A stretch of DNA of 6,095 bases from an uncultured Ellagibacter sp. (GCA_934613165.1 CAKTSW010000094.1:1-6095), one strand, 5' to 3'. Positions 1 through 5,165 are shown, counted from the first letter of the stretch. A program made the numbers and translations. The notes: a model not told the origin generated them from the sequence alone.

Positions 1-366
1 GTGCTCGGGAACCGCGACCGCCTGAAGCAGGTCGTGTTCAACCTCGTGGAGAACGCGAGCCGCTTCATCGAGCCCGGAGGCCACATCGAAGTCGAGCTTT
101 TGGGGGCGCACGGCAACTCGGTGCTTTCGGTGCGCGACGACGGGTGCGGGTTCGGCGATGTCGACCCGGCCATCCTGTTCGACCGCTTCTACCGCGGCGA
201 CCCCTCGCGCAACCGCGAAACGGGCGGCACAGGGCTCGGGCTCGCCATCGTGAAGACCATCGTGGAAGCGCACGACGGCACGGTCGAGGCGTTCAATCTC
301 CCCGACAAGGGCGCATGCTTCCTCATCGCCATTCCCTCGATTATGCAAGGAGCGGACCAACCGTGA
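1..366 (+). CDS. Sensor histidine kinase, C-terminal ATPase domain (5' partial)
   Basis: This is the C-terminal 121 residues of a membrane-type sensor histidine kinase; the sensor, membrane and phospho-acceptor histidine regions lie before the window. The domain binds ATP and phosphorylates the kinase's own histidine, from which phosphate passes to a response regulator. The HATPase_c motifs appear in order: an N box around residues 5-21 with VVFNLVENAS, a G1 box DDGCGF at 46-51, an F box LFDRFYRG at 59-66, and a G2 box GGTGLGLAIVK at 75-85. The GTG at base 1 follows no visible ribosome binding site and the domain is incomplete before it, so it is probably an internal valine codon. This arrangement is usual for kinases paired with OmpR/PhoB-type regulators, and the cognate regulator is probably just upstream (inference). 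The TGA stop overlaps the next gene by 4 bp. The signal sensed cannot be known from this fragment. Confidence 0.95.
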   Translation: MLGNRDRLKQVVFNLVENASRFIEPGGHIEVELLGAHGNSVLSVRDDGCGFGDVDPAILFDRFYRGDPSRNRETGGTGLGLAIVKTIVEAHDGTVEAFNLPDKGACFLIAIPSIMQGADQP

Positions 367-929
367 GCAACCGACCTTCGACCAGCAAAGAGGAACTGCT
401 CGACGCGGCGTTCGAGCTCGCGTGCGAAAAGGGGCTCTCGGGCGTGAGCATACGCGCCGTCGCCACGAAATGCGGCGTTGCGGTCGGCACCGTGTACAAC
501 TGGTACCCCGCCAAGTCCGACCTGATCAGCGATGTCATCGCGCTCTTCTGGCGCGAGGCTTTGAAGGACTGCATGCCGAAGGCCGCCGAATGCGGCGACT
601 TCGTCGCGTTCTGCGAGGAAGTCGGCCGCCGCATGGCGCGCGCGTTCTCCAAGTTCCACGACGGCTGGCTCACCGAGATCGCCTCGATGCGGACGCACGA
701 CCTCGACGCGGCCCGGAAGCGCGAGCAGGCGTGCTTCTCCCACATCCGCCGCGGGCTCGCCATCGCGCTCGAGAAGGACGCCAACGTAAAGCGCGAAAAG
801 CTCTCGGGCGATTTGCAGCCGGAGGCGATATGCCTTCTGGTATGGGACGCGATTCTCGCCTCCATCAGGAGAAACGACGAATCCTATCTGACGCTTCTCG
901 CCCTTCTGCACGAAGTGCTGTACCGATAG
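363..929 (+). CDS. TetR/AcrR-family transcriptional regulator
   Basis: This 188-residue protein has the size and layout of a TetR-family one-component regulator: an N-terminal DNA-binding domain and a helical ligand-sensing and dimerisation domain. Residues 8-24 form the first helix, and a helix-turn-helix spans about 28-47, with IRAVATKCGV followed by VGTVYNWYPAKSDLI, the typical TetR recognition helix and following segment. Residues 60-188 are helical, not conserved enough to name a ligand, and contain several cysteines. The frame stays open upstream to 144, but the GTG at 363 is the chosen start: AAGGAG at 347-352 lies 10 nt before it, the TetR homology begins right after it, and GTGA (363-366) overlaps the kinase stop, a classic coupled arrangement. 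It may repress its own operon or a nearby gene, but no matching operator was identified. A TetR gene joined to a two-component kinase gene is a less common pairing. Confidence 0.9.
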   Translation: MSNRPSTSKEELLDAAFELACEKGLSGVSIRAVATKCGVAVGTVYNWYPAKSDLISDVIALFWREALKDCMPKAAECGDFVAFCEEVGRRMARAFSKFHDGWLTEIASMRTHDLDAARKREQACFSHIRRGLAIALEKDANVKREKLSGDLQPEAICLLVWDAILASIRRNDESYLTLLALLHEVLYR

Positions 930-981
930 CGTCTCGTTACAAGCGCCCCGCGCGCCGCCCCTCTCCGAACGCGGCGGTTCC

Positions 982-1027
982 CTGAAAGCAAGCTGAAAGC
1001 GGCCTCCTTCTTTCAGAATCATTTCAG
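982..1027 (+). promoter_or_regulatory. Four-box operator, probable OmpR/PhoB-type response regulator site
   Basis: Four identical 6-bp boxes are present: CTGAAA at 982-987 and 993-998, and its complement TTTCAG at 1011-1016 and 1022-1027. Within each pair the start-to-start distance is exactly 11 bp, and the two pairs are mirror images around 1004.5. Direct repeats at an 11-bp pitch are the usual target of OmpR/PhoB-family response regulators, which bind head to tail as dimers on one face of DNA. The right pair ends 10 bp before the -10 element of the downstream gene, where class II activators of this family bind. That the regulator partnered with the upstream kinase binds here is inference. 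The inner arms (993-999 with 1010-1016) could also pair as a 7-bp hairpin, but no T-tract follows, so a terminator role is unlikely. Confidence 0.65.
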
Positions 1028-1037
1028 GATAGGGCTC

Positions 1038-1043
1038 TATAGT
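1038..1043 (+). promoter_or_regulatory. Promoter -10 element of the beta-helix protein gene
   Basis: TATAGT differs from the sigma-70 consensus TATAAT at one base and lies in a short AT-rich island. There is no good -35 hexamer 16-18 bp upstream; that position is taken by the TTTCAG repeats, as expected for a promoter that depends on an activator. Transcription would begin near 1050, leaving a leader of about 125 nt before the ATG at 1175. Confidence 0.55.
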
Positions 1044-1049
1044 GCACGC

Positions 1050-1148
1050 CAAGGCGGGCGAAAGAACGACAGCGCGCAACCCATTTCGTCAGTACCCTCC
1101 CTCCCCCTGCGCGCCTCCTGGAACCTGAAACCCCTTGCGCTCGCCTTG
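1050..1148 (+). other. Possible long-range stem in the 5' leader
   Basis: The 11 bases at 1050-1060 (CAAGGCGGGCG) can pair with 1138-1148 (CGCTCGCCTTG), using ten Watson-Crick pairs and one G-U pair, and enclose a pyrimidine-rich loop of about 77 nt (1061-1137). The 3' arm ends 14 nt before the AAGGAGG ribosome binding site at 1163-1169. It could be a stabilising leader structure or a regulatory fold. In GC-rich DNA a pairing of this length also arises by chance, and I recognise no known riboswitch class here. Confidence 0.25.
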
Positions 1149-1174
1149 AAGAACCGACGCTTAAGGAGGCCATC

Positions 1175-3061
1175 ATGAAAACCGATCCCATCATCGACGC
1201 CGAGGTCGTATCCGCCGAAAACTCCCGCACGGGTAAAAACGCTGAAATGAACGCCCAGCGCGACGCTCAGGCTGCCCGCCTGCGCGAGCGATTCTCCCCT
1301 CTGAGCAAAAAGGCCTGTTCGCTTGCCCTTTCCGCCGCGCTCGTCACGGGAATGCTCGTGCCCACGCTGGCGCTCGCTTCCGAATCGGCTTCCCCGCAGT
1401 CGAAGGCCACGGCGCAACAGGGAACGCAAGGCGCGCCCGACGCGCCCGACATGCCGAGCGGCGACTCCCCCAGCGCGCCTCCTGACGGCGGTGCGGGCGC
1501 TCCGGGCGGCGCGGGCGGCGGCGCGAATACGCAGTCGTTCGACTACACGGGAAGCTACTCCGCAACGCTCACCGCCGACGGGCGCGACGTGTCCTCGAGC
1601 GGGGAGAGCGTCGAGGCGACGGAGTCCTCCCAGAACGCCGCGCTCGCGCAGAACGGCGGAACCCTCACTATCGAGAACGATTCGCTTTCCAAGTCGGGCG
1701 ATTTGAGCGACGGCGATTCCTGCAACTTCTACGGCGTGAACTCCATCGTGCTCGGCGTCGGCGACGGGTCGCAGGCGTACGTGACGAATTCGCAGCTGTC
1801 CGCCACGTCCGAAGGCTCGAACGGCATCTTCGCCACCGACAACGCGACCGTCTTCGCGCGCGGCGTGCAAATCTCGACGACCGCCGGCAACTCGCGCGGC
1901 CTCGACGCCACCTACGGCGGAGCGATCGTCGCAGGCGATATGGACATCTCGACCCAGGGCGACCACTGCGCCGCCTTCGCCACCGACCGAGGCGGCGGGT
2001 ACATCTCGGTGAACGACGCCGACGTGTCGACTGCGGGAAGCGGCTCGCCTCTGCTTTACTCGACCGGCGCCATCGAGGTCGCAAACGTAACGGGCACCGC
2101 CACGGGATCGCAGATCGCCGGCATGGAGGGGCTGAACTCCATCCGCATCTACGACTCGGAGCTTTCGAGCGCCATCACGAGCAAGACGGCCTCCGATCCC
2201 ATCGCCAACGGCATCATCATCTACCAGAGCACATCGGGCGACGCCGACACCTCGACGGGCGATGCGGCGCTTTTCCAGGCGGTCGACTCGACGCTTTCGA
2301 GCGCCATCACCTCCGGCTCGATGTTCTACCTGACGAACACCTCCGCGAACGTGGTGCTCGAGAACACGACGCTCGACTTCGACAGCGAGAACGCCAACCT
2401 CATCCTCGCCGCCGGCAACGATTCCAACAACTGGGGCAGCGCCGGGAAGAACGGCGCGACCGTCACCTTCACCGGCATCGACCAGGAGCTGTCCGGCGCC
2501 GTCGAGGCCGACACGATCAGCTCGATCGACCTGTACCTGACCGACGGAACGACCTGGACTGGCTACGCGGTCGTTTCCGACAACGAGGCGGCGACGAGCG
2601 ACACGGCGACGGAAAGCCCCATCACCGTGAACGTCGACGCGACCTCGAGCTGGGTCGTCACCAAAAGCTGCACGGTTTCGAACCTCAATGTGGCAGCGGG
2701 CGGCAAAGTGGTCGATGAATCCGGCAACGCCGTCACCATCAAGGACGCAAGCGGCCAGATCTTGGAACAGGGGTCGAGCGACGTCGTGGTGACCGTCGAG
2801 AACGCGTTCTCGACCGACGTCGAGACGACCGACGCCCAGGAGGTATCAGACCCGACGATCGACCGCACCGACTACGACGCGTACTACGCGACGAGCACCG
2901 CGCTCGATAGCGGAAGCGCCGCAACGACGACGAGCGCCGCGGCAAGCTCTACCGCGGCAAGCGCCGCGAGCACTTCGACCGCCGAGGAGAAGAGCTCCGA
3001 GGGCTTCGACGTCTTCGCCTGGATCGCCGACGTGTGGAACTCGATCTTCAACGCGGCATAA
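1175..3061 (+). CDS. Exported repetitive protein, probable right-handed beta-helix (function unknown)
   Basis: This 628-residue secreted or surface protein has no assigned function. The start is firm: AAGGAGG (1163-1169) lies 5 nt before the ATG. Residues 1-46 are a long polar region ending in LSKK. A hydrophobic core follows (about 47-65), with a likely signal peptidase I site after ALA at 66-68. Residues 72-120 are a linker rich in Gly, Pro, Ala and Gln. Residues 121-545 consist of short beta-strands alternating with Asn/Asp/Gly/Ser/Thr turns at about 22 residues per coil, as in pectin-lyase-like parallel beta-helices; GGTLTIEN, GANATVFA-like and GAIVAGDMDIST-type rungs are visible. The motifs RGLDATYGG (241-249), DRGGG (271-275), SPLLYSTGAI (291-300) and QSTSGDADT (351-359) resemble a family of beta-helix proteins I recall from gut Firmicutes. 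Residues 573-603 are Ser/Thr/Ala-rich, and 611-628 form an amphipathic helix. There is no LPxTG anchor, lipobox or catalytic motif. An adhesin or polymer-binding role is a guess. It follows the kinase/TetR pair and ends 13 nt before a strong terminator. Confidence 0.85.
   Translation: MKTDPIIDAEVVSAENSRTGKNAEMNAQRDAQAARLRERFSPLSKKACSLALSAALVTGMLVPTLALASESASPQSKATAQQGTQGAPDAPDMPSGDSPSAPPDGGAGAPGGAGGGANTQSFDYTGSYSATLTADGRDVSSSGESVEATESSQNAALAQNGGTLTIENDSLSKSGDLSDGDSCNFYGVNSIVLGVGDGSQAYVTNSQLSATSEGSNGIFATDNATVFARGVQISTTAGNSRGLDATYGGAIVAGDMDISTQGDHCAAFATDRGGGYISVNDADVSTAGSGSPLLYSTGAIEVANVTGTATGSQIAGMEGLNSIRIYDSELSSAITSKTASDPIANGIIIYQSTSGDADTSTGDAALFQAVDSTLSSAITSGSMFYLTNTSANVVLENTTLDFDSENANLILAAGNDSNNWGSAGKNGATVTFTGIDQELSGAVEADTISSIDLYLTDGTTWTGYAVVSDNEAATSDTATESPITVNVDATSSWVVTKSCTVSNLNVAAGGKVVDESGNAVTIKDASGQILEQGSSDVVVTVENAFSTDVETTDAQEVSDPTIDRTDYDAYYATSTALDSGSAATTTSAAASSTAASAASTSTAEEKSSEGFDVFAWIADVWNSIFNAA
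2152..2310 (+). repeat. Internal 27-bp imperfect direct repeat, 132 bp apart
   Basis: Bases 2152-2178 and 2284-2310 match at 25 of 27 positions; the last 18 bases (GCTTTCGAGCGCCATCAC) are identical. The spacing of 132 bp is 44 codons, or two coils of about 22 residues, and both copies encode the strand DS(E/T)LSSAITS in the beta-helix core. The flanks do not match, so this is a remnant of coil duplication or gene conversion rather than a fresh tandem copy. Confidence 0.7.
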
Positions 3062-3074
3062 GCTGGAAAAACGA

Positions 3075-3108
3075 CAAGGCGAGCCCCCTGCAAAAGGGGC
3101 TCGCCTTG
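3075..3108. terminator. Rho-independent terminator between convergent genes
   Basis: A perfect 13-bp stem pairs CAAGGCGAGCCCC (3075-3087) with GGGGCTCGCCTTG (3096-3108) around an 8-nt loop. It starts 13 nt after the beta-helix stop and lies about 31 nt beyond the fabH stop on the other strand. The minus-strand transcript continues with TCGTTTTT (T5 at 3067-3071), making it a good intrinsic terminator for fabH. The plus-strand side has only CGTTAG, so it is weaker for the beta-helix gene but probably still functional because of the stem. Confidence 0.88.
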
Positions 3109-3139
3109 CGTTAGCAGCCTGATCGATCGGTCTCGCGCG

Positions 3140-4252
3140 CTATAGCTGCACGAGCACGGCGCCGCTCGTGAACCCGCCGCCGAACGCCACGAGGATCACT
3201 TTGTCGCCCTTTTGCACGCGCCCGCTTTCAAGCGCGTCGGAAAGCGCCATGGGAACGCACGCCGACGAGGCGTTGCCGCGCTCGGCAATGGAAACCTGGA
3301 AGCGCTCGAGGGGAAGGCCGCAGCGTTTCGCCGCGAATTTGATGATGCGCTCGTTGGCCTGGTGGGGAACGATGCATTTCACGTCGTCGACCGAGATGCC
3401 CGCGCGGCGGCACACCTCGTCGATGGCGTTGCCCATGGCGTCGGCCGCGAACTTGAACACCTTCTGGCCGTGCATGAAAAGCGCCTGGCGCGGACGTCCC
3501 GCCTCGACGAGCTCGGTCACACCGAGCTCCGCGTCGATGCGCGCGTTGCCCGGGTCGCCCGCCTTCGCGGCTTCCTTCGAGATCCCGTTCTCGTCGAAGG
3601 GCTGCGGGGCATCGAACGCCGTGGGGCATGTAAGCGCGTTGGTGTCGTCATCGTCGTTCACGAAGTAGCTCGAAAGGACGCCAGGGCGATCGTCGTCCCA
3701 TTCCACGACCGCAGCACCGCCGCCGTCTCCGAAGAGCACGCACGTGGCGCGATCGGTCCAGTCGGTGATGCGCGTCAGGCGCTCGGAGCCGACCACGAGC
3801 GCACGGCGGATCTTGTTGCGGCCGGCAGCGCCGGGAGCGCCCGCCGAGCACGCGGCCATAAGCCCGTCGACGACGCTCATGCCGTACACGAACCCCGAGC
3901 ATGCCGCGTTGATGTCGAACGCCGCGGCGTTCACGAGCCCCAACCGGCGGCGAAGAAGCGCCGCGCACGAGGGCACCATCGCGTCGGGCGTGCAAGTGGA
4001 ATACACGATGAGGTCGATCGATTCGGGGTCGATGCGGCCGCACGACCAGCCGCCTTCGGCCCAGCCGAGCGCCTGACGAGACGCGCCTTCGGCCAGATCG
4101 ACGTTGGTCTCGCTCACCGCGATGCGGCGCGATTTGATGCCCGTGCGCGTGGTGATCCACTCGTCGCTCGTGTCGACGAGCTGGGTAAGGTCGTCGTTCG
4201 CGACGGCGAGGGCGGGAAGCGATTTTCCGCAGCCGATGATTGCGCAGCCCAT
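3140..4252 (-). CDS. fabH: Beta-ketoacyl-ACP synthase III (KAS III)
   Basis: FabH condenses an acyl-CoA primer, usually acetyl-CoA or a branched acyl-CoA, with malonyl-ACP to begin type II fatty-acid synthesis in the cytoplasm. The thiolase-fold signatures are all present: VDTSDEWITTRTGI (26-39), the nucleophile Cys118 in AACSGF, the FGDGGGA loop (174-180), His297 in VPHQANERI, Asn327 in ERGNASSA, and the C-terminal FGGGFTSGAVLV (357-368). The start is supported by GAGGAG 7 nt upstream of the ATG and by homology from the first residues. At 370 residues it is longer than the usual 317-335. The excess lies mainly in an acidic, Pro/Gly-containing insert at about 198-258 (some 35 residues more than E. 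coli FabH, from memory) and a short Ala/Gly insert at about 135-148. No other fab genes are adjacent. It is monocistronic, with its own promoter upstream and a terminator downstream. A related starter-unit enzyme of another pathway is possible, but the close match favours housekeeping FabH. Confidence 0.93.
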   Translation of the reverse strand: MGCAIIGCGKSLPALAVANDDLTQLVDTSDEWITTRTGIKSRRIAVSETNVDLAEGASRQALGWAEGGWSCGRIDPESIDLIVYSTCTPDAMVPSCAALLRRRLGLVNAAAFDINAACSGFVYGMSVVDGLMAACSAGAPGAAGRNKIRRALVVGSERLTRITDWTDRATCVLFGDGGGAAVVEWDDDRPGVLSSYFVNDDDDTNALTCPTAFDAPQPFDENGISKEAAKAGDPGNARIDAELGVTELVEAGRPRQALFMHGQKVFKFAADAMGNAIDEVCRRAGISVDDVKCIVPHQANERIIKFAAKRCGLPLERFQVSIAERGNASSACVPMALSDALESGRVQKGDKVILVAFGGGFTSGAVLVQL

Positions 4253-4277
4253 GTGTTTGCTCCTCAGTGAATAGAAA

Positions 4278-4299
4278 GCGCAGGCGAAACCGCCTGCGC
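4278..4299 (-). promoter_or_regulatory. Perfect hairpin in the fabH leader (attenuator-like or operator)
   Basis: GCGCAGGCG (4278-4286) and CGCCTGCGC (4291-4299) form a perfect 9-bp inverted repeat with a 4-nt loop. In the minus-strand transcript it is followed by TTTCTATT and then by the fabH ribosome binding site (GAGGAG, 4265-4260). It therefore sits after the fabH promoter and before the gene. It may be a weak terminator or attenuator, a leader-stabilising hairpin, or, as a 22-bp DNA palindrome at about +17 to +38, an operator for a repressor of fatty-acid genes. The repeat is seen directly; its role is inference. Confidence 0.55.
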
Positions 4300-4321
4300 A
4301 TACGTAACGTGTTTCTTGAAG

Positions 4322-4330
4322 ATTATAGCA
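4322..4330 (-). promoter_or_regulatory. Extended -10 promoter of fabH
   Basis: Read on the minus strand this is TGCTATAAT: a perfect TATAAT (4327-4322) preceded by the extended -10 TGn. No convincing -35 hexamer is found 16-18 bp upstream, which an extended -10 can compensate for. Transcription would begin near 4317-4315, giving a leader of about 63 nt before the ATG at 4252. Confidence 0.7.
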
Positions 4331-4343
4331 CGCGTCCTATAAA

Positions 4344-4359
4344 GCAGCCCGCAGGCAGC
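4344..4359 (-). terminator. Weak hairpin after bioY, possible terminator
   Basis: On the minus strand GCTGCC and GGCTGC pair around a TGCG loop with one T-T mismatch, and TTTATA follows. It starts 2 nt after the bioY stop (TAA, 4364-4362) and precedes the fabH promoter. The stem is short, so read-through from bioY into fabH remains possible. Confidence 0.3.
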
Positions 4360-4361
4360 GC

Positions 4362-4982
4362 TTAGCGAACCGCCGCCTTCACGGCGCGCGCACATGCCAC
4401 CGCGGCGAGCACCTTCAGCACGTCGACGACGACGAACGGCGCGATACCGGTAAGGAAGGCCGCCTCGGGGGAAAGCCCCATGACGAGCATCAGCTGCAGC
4501 CAGCCGCAGAAATAGGCGACCGCGGTGAACACGAGGCCGGCCAGGATCTCGGCGGATGCGTTCTTGAGGAACGCCTTCGCGCCGCGCTGGGACGAGGTCG
4601 AGTCCTTGATGGCCCCCGCGTTGAGGCCCATGTGCTTGCGCAGCACGTAGAGCAGGCCGACCGCTGCCGCGACGCCGAAGATGTAGCCCCACAGAAAACC
4701 GCCGGTCGGGCCCATGAGCTTCGCGATGCCGCCCGCCATGCCCGAGAACACCGGCGCGCCCGCGGCGCCGATCGCGAGGTACAGCACGATCGCGGCCATG
4801 CATTCCTTTGGAGAGAGCATCACGATCGCGAACGTGATGGCGAACATCTGCAGCGTGAACGGCACCGGTCCGAGCGGCACCGTGACCCACGCCGACACGG
4901 CCATGATGGCGACGGTGAGGCCGACGAACGCGACCGAGCGCGTGCGCGAGGATGCCGACGCGCCCTTCTTGACTTGCTCCAC
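4362..4982 (-). CDS. bioY: Biotin transporter BioY (ECF S-component)
   Basis: BioY is the integral membrane subunit that binds biotin and, with an ECF energising module (EcfA, EcfA', EcfT), imports it. The 206-residue protein has about six hydrophobic segments and the family hallmarks: PLGPVPFTLQ (36-45), GAAGAPVFSGMAGGI (72-86) followed by GPTGGFLWGY (91-100), and the C-terminal APFVVVDVLKVLAA (181-194), whose Asp187 and Lys190 match the conserved PFxxxDxxK of BioY. The frame is open to an ATG at 5090, but GTG at 4982-4980 is the chosen start. GGAAGGGGAAG (4996-4986) lies just before it, the length fits the usual 180-210, and the extra N-terminal residues look unlike BioY and would overlap the probable promoter. 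A basic, Ser-rich N-terminus precedes the first segment. No bioM/bioN genes are adjacent, so it probably uses a shared ECF module encoded elsewhere (inference). bioY often marks strains that scavenge rather than make biotin. Confidence 0.92.
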   Translation of the reverse strand: MEQVKKGASASSRTRSVAFVGLTVAIMAVSAWVTVPLGPVPFTLQMFAITFAIVMLSPKECMAAIVLYLAIGAAGAPVFSGMAGGIAKLMGPTGGFLWGYIFGVAAAVGLLYVLRKHMGLNAGAIKDSTSSQRGAKAFLKNASAEILAGLVFTAVAYFCGWLQLMLVMGLSPEAAFLTGIAPFVVVDVLKVLAAVACARAVKAAVR

Positions 4983-5019
4983 TTTCTTCCCCTTCCGGGC
5001 TGGCAATAATGACGCGCGT

Positions 5020-5025
5020 ATCATA
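5020..5025 (-). promoter_or_regulatory. Probable -10 element of bioY
   Basis: Read on the minus strand this is TATGAT, one base from consensus. With a 17-bp spacer the -35 falls at 5048-5043 (ACAAAT), a poor hexamer that overlaps one arm of the inverted repeat at 5045-5064. Transcription would begin near 5013, about 30 nt before the GTG start at 4982, which supports that start over the upstream ATGs. Confidence 0.45.
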
Positions 5026-5044
5026 CTCCACGAAAACGCACGAT

Positions 5045-5064
5045 TTGTTATGAAACGGTAACAA
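5045..5064. promoter_or_regulatory. Inverted repeat TTGTTA-N8-TAACAA, candidate biotin-responsive operator
   Basis: TTGTTA (5045-5050) and TAACAA (5059-5064) are exact complements separated by 8 bp, and they overlap the deduced -35 region of bioY. The half-sites look like the outer parts of the BirA repressor operator (TTGTAAAC / TTGTTAAC arms). The BirA arms, however, are normally separated by a longer spacer of about 14-16 bp, so the fit is incomplete. It is a plausible repressor site for bioY, with the regulator unidentified. Confidence 0.45.
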
Positions 5065-5100
5065 GCGACGAGTGGAATGGTTGTCCCCATATAAGGACAG

Positions 5101-5134
5101 CAAGCGCCTGGCGCAACGAGGCGCCAGGCGCTTG
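5101..5134. terminator. Strong 14-bp hairpin after the MATE gene, probable terminator
   Basis: CAAGCGCCTGGCGC (5101-5114) pairs perfectly with GCGCCAGGCGCTTG (5121-5134) around a 6-nt loop. It lies about 31 nt beyond the MATE stop codon (5168-5166, minus strand) and upstream of the bioY control region, so it probably ends the MATE transcript. No good T-tract follows on either strand (CTGTCCTTATAT on the minus strand), so it may be a transcript 3'-end or stabilising hairpin rather than a textbook terminator. Confidence 0.6.
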
Positions 5135-5165
5135 GGAAACACGATCGGAGTTACGTCTTCCGACT

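Noticed and set aside
953..976. CGCCGC / GCGGCG hairpin after the TetR gene as a terminator
   Set aside because: The stem is only 6 bp with a 12-nt loop and no T-tract; GC-rich DNA produces such pairs often.
189..1079. A 296-codon open frame on the - strand across the kinase and TetR genes
   Set aside because: Both + strand genes are supported by family motifs and coupling; this frame has neither.
1139..1148. The 10-mer GCTCGCCTTG in the beta-helix leader recurs in the terminator at 3099-3108
   Set aside because: Shared 10-mers are expected by chance many times in a window of this size and composition.
1037..1966. A 309-codon open frame on the - strand, antisense to the beta-helix gene and its promoter
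   Set aside because: It is Arg/Gly/Val-rich with no domain. The + strand gene has a strong ribosome binding site, signal peptide and terminator.
2937..2962. Short direct repeat CCGCGGCAAGC, 15 bp apart, in the 3' part of the beta-helix gene
   Set aside because: It simply encodes the low-complexity Ala/Ser linker and needs no further explanation.
3212..4270. A 352-codon open frame on the + strand, antisense to fabH
   Set aside because: FabH on the opposite strand has unmistakable catalytic motifs. The antisense translation is rich in Arg, Ala, His and Val with no recognisable domain, which is typical of antisense frames in GC-rich genes.
4983..5090. The 36-residue N-terminal extension of BioY starting at ATG 5090
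   Set aside because: It does not resemble BioY, overlaps the probable promoter and inverted repeat, and the GTG at 4982 has a good ribosome binding site and gives the normal family length.
5082..5099. Inverted repeat TGTCC-N8-GGACA with a CCATATAAGG centre
   Set aside because: Arms are only 5 bp, and it lies more than 50 bp upstream of the bioY -10 with no clear partner gene. The resemblance to a eukaryotic CArG box is coincidental. It could be a second operator, but I cannot support that.
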